From contig JAVHKY010000016.1 in assembly GCA_035079385.1 (NCBI GenBank), forward strand, positions 5,937,501 to 6,001,500: 64,000 bases of DNA, read 5' to 3'. The translations under genes and the position numbers were made by a program. The DNA comes from Aspidiotus rigidus. Lineage: Eukaryota; Arthropoda; Insecta; Hemiptera; Diaspididae. Positions within the stretch are counted from its first letter, which is position 1. Each line of letters begins with the position of its first letter. This document shows positions 23,470 to 36,647 of the stretch, piece after piece. Below the pieces are notes generated by a model. That model searched no databases. It had not been told where the DNA came from and saw only the letters and a program-made list of their open reading frames with translations.

Positions 23470-26400
23470 TTATTTATTCTGCCAGAAAAATTGGAATTCG
23501 GTATAAACGCCTGCAGTGACAAACAGCAAATAGAGCAACACCAATAGCCATCCACTCTGTAAAAGAAAATAAAAAGAGAAAAAAGTTTTTTAATAAATAT
23601 TTTGATAATAATTAATAATCATTACGGAGGGAGCGCACGGACTTGCACGCACGCCCAAAAAGGTCTCCAACAAACCGCACCTCTGGCCCCGGGATCCACC
23701 CTTCTGAACATTGCATTAATACGTAGCAGTAGTCCGGCTCCATTTTCTCCTCTGATCTCTGATCCATCGTCAATGAGACTCTTTACCGAGGTCTACCTCA
23801 CTAACCAGGAAATCACTCGACACTTAGCTTGGGATTCAATAGCCTCACGTCTGTTTCAAGCAACCGTTTCGTGACTTTAATGGCTTTGCGAGAAAGATTG
23901 TTCCTCCATTATTTTTATGGTGTTTTTTCTTCTTTTATAGCTTTCTTTTGTGAGGAGGGGTAATGGAAAAAATATAAAAACTACTCAGACCTAGACGATT
24001 GTATTTCGTGAGATGACTTGGCAACGTAAGACTTTTGTTGTTGATGTAGAATAATATTATGTTTGTAATTCTTTGTATTTGTAATTCACTTACTCTTCGT
24101 TTTAACCGGAATCGATTGAATACGAAAAGAAAGAAAAACAGAATGAGGGCGATGGCTACTAGAATTGCGCTGTACTCAAGACCACCGGAATTGATAACCA
24201 TATGTCCAGCCGGTTGTGAAAACACTAGAATATTAATGAGCCAAGGAATCCCCAAACACATTAGAATAGCGAATGTATTTGATCCTAACGCGTTACATAG
24301 GGCCATTGTTCCATAACCTGGAAGAATACGAAAAAAATCAATCATTTGTACATTTCTCTTCTTTGAATCCCAAAAGATGAAAAGTCATTTTCTCAGACTT
24401 CACTGTCACGTTGACTTATAACGATAATGACCATATATACATAGCCATTCATCAACATATTAGCTCGGAGAAAAATAGATTTGTAATAGTATGGGGACCT
24501 GAGGAAGTTTAGAGGGTTAGTAATCGTTTCTGAGTTGTTGGAGAGGGCCGAAAAGGCTTAAAAGAGGACAGAGGATGATTTTCCAAGTTTTAGGACAGGA
24601 TAAAATTCTTTAACATGGCAGTCTTGGCACGAGGATGGAGCGGAGAACCCAAGGAGTGGATTAGGCACGGTGTACAAAATCCTCAGTCGTACTATGACTA
24701 TTTTTTCATGGCACGAGGAAAGAAATGGAGAGGACCGGAGGATTGGGAATTCTTTATTAAACAAAATTTATTGAGGGGTTGGAGGACCAAATGTTGTACC
24801 GTGATGAGATGAATAGATTTTGAGAGTAAGATGTTAAGCATAGGCCAAAGAAGTGGAGGATATGTGATTGAGGAAGAGAGCAGGGTTGGCTTGCTACAGA
24901 TCCACTGCGTTGTATTCGGAAGGGTAAGATTATCAGGAATCCAAAGGAAGGCAATTGTTGATAGAAAAGATGTTGAGGTGCGTAAGAGGATGAGAATGCG
25001 CTGAACGATAGGGTTGGAAAAATATGGGTCTTGCGGAAGAGAGGAAAGAGAGTCGGGCAGGAGGTGAGTGATGCACGGATAGATGATAGATAGTTTGGCA
25101 AAATATATGGAATTTTTTATACGGAAGAACAAAACAATTCAGAAAGGGTAGCAAGTTTCGGAACTCGATCAAAATCCATTCGCAAGTCACAAGTTGTGGG
25201 AGGAAAACTCATTAGCAATGATGGCTTCAATGTGGCCAATGTAGACTATGTTGATCGATTTCGCTAAGTTAGCCAGGTCGAGGCGAATATGGGCGTCGTA
25301 GGTGCCCGGGGAGGGGTGAATGATTAAATTTGAGATGGTAGCTTAGATGGGGTCCTAATGAAAGAAGTCATGAGAGAAAAAAAAAAAAAAGCAAATGAGT
25401 ACTCAAAAGAGCGACAGATCACCAGAAGCGATAAGATCGACGGATTATAACATTGTGTCAGCAGAGTACCTATAAACATTAAATTAAAATTTTTATCTGC
25501 TTTAAGAGTGAAGCAAAAATTGATCTTCTGTCAGCAGTCAGATTGATTCATAAGAAACCTCCGTTTAGAAAAATAAATCCATTATCACTTGCCTTGATTC
25601 GCAACTATAACTCCGGATATTGTTTCCGGTATACTCATCCCAGCAGCAATTAATGTCAAACCCATGACCGTTTCAGGTAATGAAAACGTGTTCCCTATAA
25701 ATACCAAGAAGGCGACAATTATTGAAAAATAATTCATCATAAAATAATTAAGTCTATAAAATGATGCTCACCAATAATAGAAATCATCCATGAAATACCG
25801 TAACACAGGACTCCGATCCACGCAACGCACATGGTGAAAGTAATGACGCACAGTGATGGATATCTGGATTTCCAAAATGTAGGTATAGTCATCCTGAATA
25901 TTGTAATTATGGGCCACATAAAAACCCATTCTACTTTGGCCAAGAAACTTCGATCCTTAGACCAACGAGAAATTGTGCAAAATTCTGTAAAAATATCATT
26001 TTATATAAATAGTTCGCAAATTATGAAGATCCAAAAAAAAAAATAATAATTTATTAGCTTACCCGGAGTATGATCCTCCAGAACATTGAATATATTTTGG
26101 ACACTCATGGATACCGTCATTTGTCCTAATAACATACTTATCATTAATTTTTCTAATTACAAAAGCAATTTCCTGGAAGAGGGTGACTCACCTGGAGTTG
26201 GCAGAGGTAACAGAGGATCTCTTATTCGTCCATCTTCACTTCTACGCAATTTAAGAAGCAAAGATTCAAATTTGGTGCGGAGACTGTCGCTAAAATATAA
26301 TGCTGAAAAAATATTTATAATATGTAAGTCAAAAAGAATTGATATTCATAGATCATCAGCAACTCTAGAATTATGATAAGAAAATTACCCAGCAAGTATA

Positions 26401-29400
26401 CGAAATAAATCAGTATTAATATGGCCGCTTCATACCAGAATATTACATTATCCATGAGAATAATGACTAATGTTATCATCGATATAAGATATGCGATTGA
26501 ATCCCTCATGACGGGCCAATAATTTACTTTTAAAGTCTGAAAAATTATCACTGGATCATACATTAGACGAAAAATATCCAAATTATTACTAGATATCCAT
26601 AGTGCAGTACACAACAAAGTATTGAAAATAAACTACTTATTAATCTCTAATTGATTAGGAAAACGAAAAAAAAATAATAGCCATTGCACCTTCTGCAATG
26701 GCAGCGGGAAACTCGTCATTTCTGCGGTTCTCAATCATCTGTCATGAATTACAAAACCTTGGATGTCTCCTTTCTCTACCTATAATCACAAACGCAATTT
26801 TGCTTGAAATTATTAGGCTCTGAATTATTTCGTAAGTCCATTTTCTATGGGGATTTATACCAAAAATTATCGTACGATGACGTCACAGCTCTCCTTTTTG
26901 AGTTCTTATGAGTATATAATTATCCTATATAGATATACACATATCCCTGAATTAGGTCAAGGTCACTAATGACGCCATACTATGCCCCGCGCAAGTTTTT
27001 CAGTGTAATGAAGACTAAAAAGTTGAGTCTGAAATACTGTATATTAGGCCTAGTACAGCTTGGTACACTGTATGTATTAGGTATAGTATACTGAAAACTA
27101 AGGTGTATGTCAAAGTAACGAGGTCGCGAAATTTTTTCCGGTCCCCAAAGAAGGTCAAGGCAATAGATGAAGTCACAAAGATTGGACACGGACGTTTTCT
27201 GAGGATCCTCCCAACAAAGGAGATAGAAAAAAAGCTGGGGATCCAAAATTTATCTTTCGAAAGAGAGAGTTACCAGAATTTGCACGACAACATTATACTG
27301 TAGCTACAACAAAAATAGAGTACCTAATATTTGAGTGTTGAGAACTTTGTTTGAACTAGAACGGTAGGTATTTCGAAATTGAAAATTAATTACCTTGCTT
27401 GCGTTCAATAAAATACATAATGCGGGAACTAAAAGTAAAGCGTAAAGTCCAGTGCCGAGTACAGTGCCGACACCAATGTCACTCTTAGTAAGAAATGTCG
27501 CCAAAATATTCACGAACATTTCTGGGGACGAGGATGCGGCTGCCATCAGTGTCGCGCCAGCTATGTCCAAACTCCATTCTAGTCCTGCGGAACAAGATGA
27601 ATAAAAATATGGGTGTATTTCATATATTATTCGCAACGGTAGGTAATCTCTTACTAGCAGATATTAGATGAATGCATGGTACTAGAAAAAAATCGCACAC
27701 GATGGTTAGGCAGAAGAGCATATAAGCGGTAAAGAGAACAGGGAACAACCAGGCACCAATTTCTCCGAATGGAAAGACCACTGTAGGAAAATGGTCTCCT
27801 TCCTTGAACGATATACTGAACGTTTCATCTGAAAGTCATATATAAATGAATAAGAAACTGGAAAATAGGGAGGAAAAAGAAGCGTTTAAACCTCTTCGCA
27901 ATGACCAAAATACTTTTTTTTTTTCTTCTCTGAGGAAGAGATTTCTTCCTCTACAATTATACTTTTGGATGTTCGTTAATCGTATTACTACACGTTGATT
28001 AATGCACGTTCCTATTCTTTTCGAGTATTCCTATTGAAATTTCAGCATATTATCGAGACTACAAATTCTTTTTTCGGGCAATATTTTTATATTTAAATAC
28101 TTGAAGTAAGAGTTGAAAACAAATAAATTATGCACTTGTAAAAAAAAAAAGATAATTAGGCCTATTTCGATGAAAAGTGCTGCAAAATTACCTAAATTTT
28201 GGTTCAGAAATAAATATTTCTCTCGTAGGAAGTAACGAATTTGGTCTACGATATTTTCTATTTTAAATTTGACAATTTTCTGTTTTTATTTATTTCTTTT
28301 CCTGTTCCTCGCGTTCATTTTAAAGAAAGCAAAAATTTAATCACAAAACAAAAGTTGATCGGTAATTTGATAACTTCTAACAGCTCTTAATGTTCGAGAA
28401 ATAAAAAAAGAGGTTATCACAGCGATGCTTTTCTTTCTGTTCTATCGTATATCTTGCTACTCCTGAACAGTAAAATAAGAAGAACAACGAAAAATAGAAT
28501 CGTTTGGATACCATAAAATAACTCAGTAGGTATTTAGATAATTCAAGCCATGAATTTTTGATTTATTTGAACAGAGTTTTTTCTTTACGAACTTATTTAT
28601 TTCACACTGATCATGAATGAAAGTGTGCTAAGAACGAGACCACAAAGTAAAATGTTCTAAAACTAGTTGATTGAATTCTTGATCGGAAAATAAACCAATT
28701 TCGATTATAAAAATAATCTTGAAAAATTCACAATTAATGTATTAAAAAAATATAAATAGGATAGAATAAAATGAGAAGAAGCTGGTTTTAAAAAAAAATT
28801 ACCGACAAAGCTGAATTAAGAGCAAAAAATAGTAATAATTCAAAATTCTTTCGTAAGTCTCAGAAAAAAAAAAAAAAAAAGAAAAAAAAAAGAAAACGGA
28901 ATTCTTTTAAAACTTCTTCTTGGAATAATCGTGTAATTTTAATGATTGAATAAAGAAGTATACAATTTCAATGTTTAACTACGATCAAATTTTATGGATA
29001 GATTCTCGTTCCGACTTCCACGATTGATTAATTGTGACCAAGGATGAGAAAAGGAACCTTAGTGGGCAAAGATATCGATTTTTTTCCTTACTACACCATG
29101 AGAATCAACGGAAAAAATTATGGAAGAATCGATCATAAACCCGAAAATCGAATTTCGGTCCATTAAGGTTCCTTTTCTCATCCCCAGTCTTTGTTTGATG
29201 ATAATCGACTACGAAAATGTTTCAAAGTTTTAGACTCAATTTTCTCTTGATTAAAACTTGCAGAATTTATCAAAAAACCATACGGTGATAATACGTTTTA
29301 CAAAATTGTTGGGTCCACTAATTACCTACTTTCACACAGCAGTAGATAAGAGATATTCTTTCTAGCGCAATTACTCATTTCTCGAACGCAGACCGTAATT

Positions 29401-32400
29401 TTCTCATTTTTCAACCTCTCCAAAAATCCTAGAAATCATCCAATTTCAATTGTGTATTTGAATCAAATATATGAATCATTTCCTCCTTTTCTCTTCCTCG
29501 CTAGTTCAAAAATTTCAGAGCTTTTGTATCAATTCTGTATCAATTTTCTATTTTTTTACTGTAAATGAATCTCTCCTCCTACATTTCATTATTCCTAGAA
29601 TACGAGAAATTCAAATTTTTTCATTCTGGCACACTTACTAATTTCTCTAGCGCAGACTAGTTTTTTATCATTTTTCTTATTACTTCTATAAATCACAGAT
29701 TTCACTAATTCTAAAATTTCTTCCTGGTATAGCTGGCCTACTAACTAATTTCTCTAGCGCAGACTACTAACTTTTTGTCGTTTTTCTTATCGCGGTCGAT
29801 GGTTCCGACCATACTCTGCGGGTTACAGCTCAATTAAATATATTTTAGTTGTTTTATCTCCCTTCAGGAGCTCTCTTTATTTGTACTCATTTTCATAAAT
29901 AAATTGGTGTTTTTCAATTAGAGTTACCTACTTATTCTGTCTAAAGTCTTTACAGTATTTTCGGGCTAGCAGGGGGATTCTTTCTTTCATTGTAGTGCAG
30001 CTACAGCAGTGAGCGCGCTCTACAACAATCCCAGGTAAGTCTTCCACTGCATCTGTTTTGAACTGGCGCTAGTCAAGGTGTTTGAAAAGAGGTGTGCCAT
30101 GGCCGTCTCTAGTTACAGGCCGGAATATTAAAGCTGGCAACATCGCGGTGACGAAAAATACGGGGCCGAGTTTTATACACGCTCTTATGCATAATTTTGG
30201 AAAAACATGTTAATCGTTGATTTGCGAATAGTATTCAATTCCGAAGGGAAAAAGTTTATAAATACATCGAAAGAGTAAACGATTCTCGATTTTTTGAGCT
30301 AGATCTCGTTAAAATTGATCAACTACGAAGCAAGTTATTCAAGTTTAAAAAAAAAAGTCTGACAGAGGGCAAAGTGCAGTACATGTACCGCGCTTCGCCC
30401 TCTGTCTGACTTTTTTTTTTAAACGTAAATAACTCGCTTCGTAGTTGATCAATCCTAACAAGACCTAGCTCAAAAAATCGAGAATCGTTGGCTCTTCAAA
30501 TCACATTCTCTTCACTTTTTTCAAAAACTTCACCGTATTCGTGTCAAATAGTATTTTTGATGTTCTCCCAGACTGTACAAATATTGGCCCCGTCCAATGT
30601 TGTCGAGTTTCGAATATTCCAGCCTGTAACTAGAGACGGCCATGGGTGTGCTCAGCTCAATGTAAACAACAAGGCGCTACACCAGCTGATCTCCATTTAA
30701 AACAATGTGAAAACGGAACTGGGTGACGTCACTCGGTTCCACGTCCCATGTATTTTTAAATGTGCATGCGGGTTGCGTTTTGTTTACAATAAAACTGAGC
30801 ACACCTCTTTTCAAACACCTTGGGCGCTAGTAGCGCAGCAATGACAAAATGTTCGAGGGAAGTTACAACGTGAGCGGCGCGCTAGCATCATGATGACATG
30901 TTTTCATGCTCATTATTTTTTCCCCTCTATAAGCATATTTTTCGTCATTTGCAGTAGTAGATTGTGGTTGGAGCTGCAGAGGGGAGATAATACTGCTAAT
31001 TAATGTTTCTGATGAAAGCCGCGGTTCTAAAGGCTTCCTACCATAAATTGTCTCTTCAAACCTTATCAGATAGTTCATCCTTAGTGTGGGCACTAGAAAC
31101 TAAATTTATTGGCGGATTGATTGAAACTGGCTCAGAATATTTTTTTGCGGTTCATATGGGTCAAACTAAAATACCAAATTCGCGGCAAAAATCCTTGCAT
31201 TTCCTTTCAGGCCCAATTGCGGTTTTGTATGCAGTGCAGAGGTGCTACAAAAGAGGCTACTAGAAATATGTTGGTGATTTAATTTAGCGGAACTCTACAC
31301 ACAAGAATTGCGGGAAAGTGACCTTCTTATTTAAGATCCGGAACTCTATAGATTTGACGCTTCTATGCAGAAAGAGCTCACTGCTGAAGGCACTAGTAAA
31401 AAGCGGTTATGGCCAGTTTCAAACATAATTAAAGTATTTCAGCGGTAGGAGAGAAAAAACTCATAAACAAAAATTAATAAGCACTTGAATAAGGTGATAT
31501 AGGTCACTAACTGAAAAGTTCCAAGTAGCAGTTTGTAATGCAGTAAATGTTCTGCACCTACAACAGTCCATGCGGAAACAAATTTGCAGTCTACTGTTGT
31601 CACCACAAAAAATTTCATGCATGATGGGGTACAGTATTCAGAAACTTAGGTTTTGTGGAGAGCTCTTGTTTCGAGTATGGGACCAGATGTTGGTCTCTTC
31701 TGCAGGACTGTTTCTGGGTATTCTACCTATCATGTGAGGTTACCATTCTAGAGCAGGAGAATGGTAGCGGAAAGGTCAGAACCTTCCTTCAGCCCAACGC
31801 CGGCTACTTGGAGCCAAATTGCAGCTGTGAATCTTGTTCTTTTGATTCTCAGCTATATTTTGTGAGTCATCAAAATTGGAAGAGGGAGATTATTGATTGC
31901 GATCAGTTTTTCATACTCTTTTCACTCTGCAACCCTGCTCTTGCAGCAGAACCTACATGGTGCGTCACTCTATGGCATATAGTGAGAAGTTTATGTAGGC
32001 CACCTAATACAGCTGTGGCTTTTTAGGAAGTCACATTACAGCTAAGGTGAAGTCAGTTCATGCGGTTGAACTGAGTGTAGTTTAAAAATTGGGGAAAACA
32101 CCGGTTTGACGGATCTCCCCCTTGTCTGCAAAGTGATGGCAATAATAGAAATTAGATCCATCATTCCATAGTGATGGAATGACTTGGAATCAGAGCTGAT
32201 CCAATGTCAGTAGCAGTTCTGAGAAACTGCCACAGTTAGTGACCAGATGCTGGTGGTGGCGTTGTACCTGCATCATTGTTTCTCAAAACGAGGCCTTGTT
32301 GCAATTTTCTGTAATGTGTAGAGTTGTTTTTTCTACTCCTCAAAGCTACATATAATTTTAAACTTAGTTGTTAAAATTTTGGTACCCTCTTTGCATTTTT

Positions 32401-35400
32401 AGGAAACTGGAGATCTACCTTCAGACTCCAAGCTACAGCTGCCAATGCATATTGAAGAGAAACAGGAAGACCAATACGCTCAATTTCTTCAAATCCAACG
32501 GGACATCAAGTGAAAATTTGAAGATCTTTGCCAACATCCTATTAGGTAAAGCACAGGCGGCAGAGGAGGCTCTGCTTCTTGAAGCAGGAATCTCTATAGA
32601 GGAAAAGAATGAGATGGTCGGAGTAATTTCTTTAGCAAAGAAAAAGGCTGGTAGTTTGGTTAGGGCTTTTGCTCCGCTGCCTGACACTAATACCATTCCA
32701 GTGGGGGTTTCTGAGAAAAATACGCCATCAAATTACCTCAAATGCTTGGACTTGCCAAAATTTACAGGAGATATCTGTAAATTTAATCAATAGTGGTGCG
32801 ATGATACTATTGACAAAGCGCTGAAACTACAATATCTGGAGGATGCGTTAGAAGACAAACCTAAAGACTTTATAAAAAGGTTTTCTCGCGCAGATGAAAA
32901 CTATGGGAATGTTATCAAGCAATTCCAATCTCAATACTCAAATATAGACCTACTTAGCCAGGCCTACCACTAGGACTTGGAGGCAATCCCGGTATGTACT
33001 ACATTGTGAAGAGTTCAAAGCACTACATTATAGACGAGATAACAAAGATTATTACCAACCTCAATTCCATTGGGATCAGTGTGAACAAGGGGAATGTCTG
33101 TTCATTAGTGAACAGGAAATTCTCCAAATCCACATTGCTTGCGGCCTACATTGAAGTAATGTTCATAAAACCCAAAGAAATTGAGAGGTCAGGGTCAACT
33201 CTGGAGAAAGGGATGTTGGAGGTAATATCTATGGAGAGTTTAAGATTCCCCCTCAATACATTCCTGGAACCTGTTAGGAGGGCTCTCCTCAAGCAAGAAT
33301 TTATTGCTCAAGCAAAGGGAGATAGCAACACTCTCCCCACAGCTACACTGTGATGGGAGCAAAGAGCAGTAAAGGTCATAGTAGTGGAAGGAAGCCCGCT
33401 GTCAAGAAGAAGGCCCCCAAGGCGGTTGGTTACCCCTTTTGTAAACGCGACAACCACACGGCCAGCGCTTGTCGCATCTACAAGACTGTGGCTGAATTCA
33501 AGTACCACATGACAGTGTTGCAGCTCTGCTACTTGTGCTTGAGCAGTGGACACCTGTCCTAAGAGAGTGCTCTGCAGCTCATGTCACCAAGGCTGCCATC
33601 ATGTTGCAATTTGCTGGGGAACTCCTCGACGCCAATCAGAGGAACCAACAGCTACCTCCTCAAAAAATATTAGTTTAGTCCCGCAAGTGAACGACAGATA
33701 AGGACATTTCATATCCAAGAAGTAACAGTTCTTTCAGGAATGCCTTGGTTAGGGTATTAGAAACGTAAATAGTACAGAATGGAAAAACTAAAGGTAAATA
33801 TATTTTCTAATCAACCAAGTGAATGTTCGCTCGATCATTTAAAACGTTGAACTTGTAGGAGGAACGCGATCGATTAATTTTGGAGAAAATTCAAATGCAA
33901 CATCAACATCTTGAAGAACTCTGACAAGCAATTACCTACTGAAAAATATCGAGCGCAAAAAAAAATCCCTCAAACTGCAACGGCAGCTCCTGGAAAGGGA
34001 ACAGGAAATTTGGACGTTAAAGATGAAAATTGGGGTTAACGTAAGTTTCTAGTTTTTACTCTTTTGACAGATTTTGGAGGTTAGGTAGGTATTTGATGAG
34101 ATGTGTTTGTAGAATCTCGGGTTATGATATTTTTTTGTATGAAACATCTCTCTTGAGGTCTATGAGAAGAGGGGGAACACAAAATTATGGAAACATTTCA
34201 AAATTATAATGATAGAAAGACAAGGATATTATTAATTGCGTTTTTAGCAAGGAAGAAAAATAGTGTGAAATGATTCATATATTTAGTTCAAAGACAGCCA
34301 CATATGCAGTTGAACTTCTTGCATTTTTTGAGTACTGGAAAGTACCTCTCACAAGAGAGATTTATTTATGGTAAAGAGATAGAAAATTGATATACAATTG
34401 ATACAAAGAACTCAGAAATTTCCAAACTAGCAAAAAATTGTACTCTGCGCTAAAGAAATGAGTAAGTGCGCCAGGGTGAAATGATTCATATTTTGTTTTA
34501 AAAACAGCTAAATATTCACAAATTGGAAGATTTCAAGGATTTTTGGAGAGGCTGAAAAAGTTGGAAAATTGTGCTCTGCTGTAGAGAAATGAGTAAGTGC
34601 GCCAGAAGGAATATCTCTTATCTACTCACAGCGTTTAATTGAGAATCGAATTATTTTTAAATAATATTCTGAAATTTATATCCTTAATATAATGCCGAGC
34701 TCGTTGACTCCGTAGTCTAATTCGGCTGGATTTTCTGTAATGAGAATAGGTATTTCAAGATTTTGGTTAATCATCGAATTTAAAGTGAATAGGTCGGCCT
34801 GTTACATGACTCGACACAAGTTCAATTGGAAATACATTCGTCTATGATTTTGACCTGACCCTGCATGAAAACGTTCATTTCTCTCCCCTCCGACCGACTG
34901 ATTGTTCCGAATTAAAGTTAATTCTTTCAGTTCTTCCTACGAGTAGGTACCTATTATATTACCGCGAGTTCGATGCGTACGGCCAAATCATCGTCGGTAA
35001 TTTAAATTACGCCGCTTCTCGCATTTCCAAATCAACGTGTTTTTCTTTCTTAATAAGGAAAAATGTTATTGACCCGATGCTTCGAATCGCGCAAATAAGC
35101 CTTACGTTCAATCACAAAATTAACCGCATTACAGACAACCATCTATAAACAAATACGTAGGTACCTAAGGTACTCGGAAAATTTCGCTTATCCGTATACT
35201 TACTGCTATCGTCAGATGTCACGTTTACTGAGGATATTTCTGGATAATCTTCGGTGGTCGTCGTCTTATGGACCGCGTTTTCAAGTTTTTTGCCCCCGGA
35301 ACTGGCTAGAATTGTCAAAATCGTCAGATAGAAGTATAGTTGTTTCGAGACGAGTGGGAAAGCGGATGAAAGATGACCAGCTCCGCATCTTAATGCAGGT

Positions 35401-35408
35401 TTACTCAT
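23470..35408 (-). CDS. NCKX/SLC24-type cation exchanger, diverged paralogue, 10 exons
   Basis: Exons, 5' to 3': 35408-35204, 27828-27655, 27584-27394, 26536-26389, 26302-26192, 26125-26063, 25984-25772, 25694-25593, 24317-24094, 23556-23470. They join to 1518 nt (505 residues) with every phase matching. NCKX proteins swap Na+ for Ca2+ plus K+ across membranes (family knowledge). Residues about 20-37 form a hydrophobic leader; NVT and NET sites follow. The alpha-1 repeat (135-180) reads AGATLMAAASSSPE then GTGLYALLLV; the alpha-2 repeat (378-422) reads VMGLTLIAAGMSIPE then GSNTFAILMCLG. Oddities: Ala175 replaces the Asn of SAVFN, Ala419 replaces the Asp of SNxFD, Met388 the Thr of GTS, Thr406 the Asp of GDM. 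Intron 8 starts with GC. The cytosolic loop is short. No stops or shifts, so probably functional but with altered ion specificity (inference). Confidence 0.85.
23557..24093. other. Last intron of the minus-strand exchanger
   Basis: Bounded by the donor AGA|GTAAGT (minus strand) and the acceptor TTTTACAG. It holds a GC-richer patch at about 23630-23880 with an open plus-strand frame of 90 codons; no domain is recognisable and the patch may be a repeat insertion. Confidence 0.4.
24560..25200 (-). pseudogene. Jockey-like LINE 3' remnant inside an exchanger intron
   Basis: The minus strand reads IVQRILILL, then TIAFLWIPDNLTLPNTTQ, equivalent to the RNase H segment I.F.W.PSHVGI.GNE, and after a shift HEKIVIVRLRILYTVPNPLL with SSCQDC, equivalent to the R.E.V..RLRIGHTRLTH...C..C terminus of Jockey-type LINEs. 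It lies in the intron between exons 8 and 9 of the exchanger, in the same orientation. Broken and inactive. Confidence 0.6.
27829..29334. other. AT-rich part of exchanger intron 1
   Basis: No coding or RNA feature supported. Poly-A runs lie at 28864-28893. A local hairpin-like pair, GGATGAGAAAAGGAACCTTA near 29042 and TAAGGTTCCTTTTCTCATCC near 29163, brackets about 140 bp and may be a small inverted-repeat element. Confidence 0.45.
30072..30832. mobile_element. Nested hairpin MITEs (outer 30072-30832, inner about 30101-30646)
   Basis: The outer arms are AAGGTGTTTGAAAAGAGGTGTGC on the left and its reverse complement near 30803-30828. Inserted in it is a second palindrome whose ends are GGCCGTCTCTAGTTACAGGC and the mirror image. 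The inner element is an almost full-length snap-back, with a central hairpin at about 30284-30490 whose arms read GATCAACTACGAAGCAAGTTATTC... and AGTCTGACAGAGGGC. No protein is encoded. Confidence 0.75.
32368..33680 (+). pseudogene. BEL/Pao-like gag remnant in exchanger intron 1
   Basis: Opposite strand to the host gene. Frame pieces in order: a lysine-rich helix segment; LDLPKFTGDICKFNQ (the LPKF.GD motif of BEL/Pao gag) followed after a stop by ALKLQYLEDAL and IKRFSRADENYGNVI; a shifted frame at 32994-33353 with IIDEITKIITNLNSIGISV; and a zinc-knuckle region (33430-33560) with YPFCKRDNHTASAC and LCYLCLSSGHLS, as in gag proteins that bind RNA. At least three disruptions make it dead. No protease or polymerase was recognised downstream. 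Confidence 0.7.
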
Positions 35409-36510
35409 ACTGAACGATCTGTTAAGAACAGAAAAAAATTATTTAATTTGAACTTTCGGGTTTTCTTTTCAGGAAACAACTTTGGTACAAAGGGGGAGAC
35501 TAGGAAACAATCATAGCTAGCTCCCATCGAATATGATAAGATACACTTTTATAAGACTCCAGCACAAGTAAATAAGAATAGTACCGATAGTTGAAAAATT
35601 TTCATTATCAACCTCCAGAAAATATTGATATACGTACAGGAATGTGTTAGGTCTTGTTAGGGAAATATGAATCAGCTATTGCGTCAATTCGATCGAACCA
35701 GATTTCACGTTAATAAAAGAGTTGAGGATTACGTAGGTACCTATGTGAATTCATCGTGTTTGCCCAGACTATCAATTTTGTAACTTTCCTTATCTTCAGC
35801 ATTTTTTAACTGGGCTATATGGGGAACTCCCATGATGACGTCTTATCTCTGTTTCGGTCTTTATCATCTTGTTTGTTTCTAAAATAAGAAGCTAGGCCTA
35901 CCTAGGTTATCTATACACATTATTATTGTAACTATTCATATGATTTCTTCAAATTCACTGTTATTACCTCATCATCATATGGCAACTAGCCATTCACGAT
36001 CTTTTACATTCGTTACCTATATCTAAGGCAATTTTTCCAAGTTTTTTACTTATCATATGCAGCATCAGTAGGTATATACAATCAGGGATGGCAAACGTAA
36101 CGAAACGATGACGAAAAAAAACGAAATTTTTCAGCAATAACTTGACGAAATCGAAATTATTTTCTCGAGGAGTGCCTATCGAAACGAAAACGGAAAATTT
36201 GCTTACAACATAACAAAATCAAATTTTTTAACGTTCTGCTCGTAAGTATAACGTTATCATAAAATTGTAGGTAATTTTCGTATAGATACCGGTAGATGTT
36301 AAACGGAGCTCCGGAGTTCCGATAAAAAATTTCCGGTTATCCCTGTTCCAAACCTTGAACTCTCGAAGTTGAGCAATATTGTATTATAAGTTTTGCAGAA
36401 AAGTATCTCTGATAGGCTGAATACATCTTGAATTGAATTTTTTTTGCAGATTCTTGTTTTGTGTATACGTTAATTCACCATATTTGATTCAACTTTGACA
36501 ATTGACAAGT

Positions 36511-36643
36511 CTGCCGTACAAAGTTGAATAGACGTATATGCAAATAATGAACACGGGAAAAAGAGGTTATGGGTATACCTAATATAGCCTCCTTTTCTCG
36601 TATTCATTATTTGCATATACGTCTATTCAACTTTGTATGGCAG
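36511..36643. mobile_element. Snap-back MITE, CTGCC family, copy 1
   Basis: The ends read CTGCCGTACAAAGTTGAATA and the reverse complement with one change (...TGGCAG); arms pair for about 55 bp with a loop near 36570. AAGT flanks both sides (36507-36510 and 36644-36647), a possible 4 bp target duplication. Confidence 0.7.
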
Positions 36644-36647
36644 AAGT

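Larger units (their letters stand above)
29335..34632. repeat. Long inverted repeat arms bracketing about 4.7 kb
   Basis: The left arm (about 29335-29650) and right arm (about 34318-34632) are reverse complements along more than 300 bp with moderate divergence. Shared blocks include GTAGATAAGAGATATTC, GCGCA.TTACTCATTTCTC, CCTCTCCAAAAATCCT and TGTATCAATT. A subrepeat, (C)TCATTTCTCTAGCGCAGAC, occurs more than once within each arm. Between the arms lie a nested hairpin element and a BEL/Pao gag remnant. Either a fold-back-type transposon or two opposite copies of one repeat would explain it. Confidence 0.65.

Noticed and set aside
24059..24316. 85-codon plus-strand frame
   Set aside because: It lies antisense to exchanger exon 9, which has family similarity and correct splice sites; it is a shadow frame.
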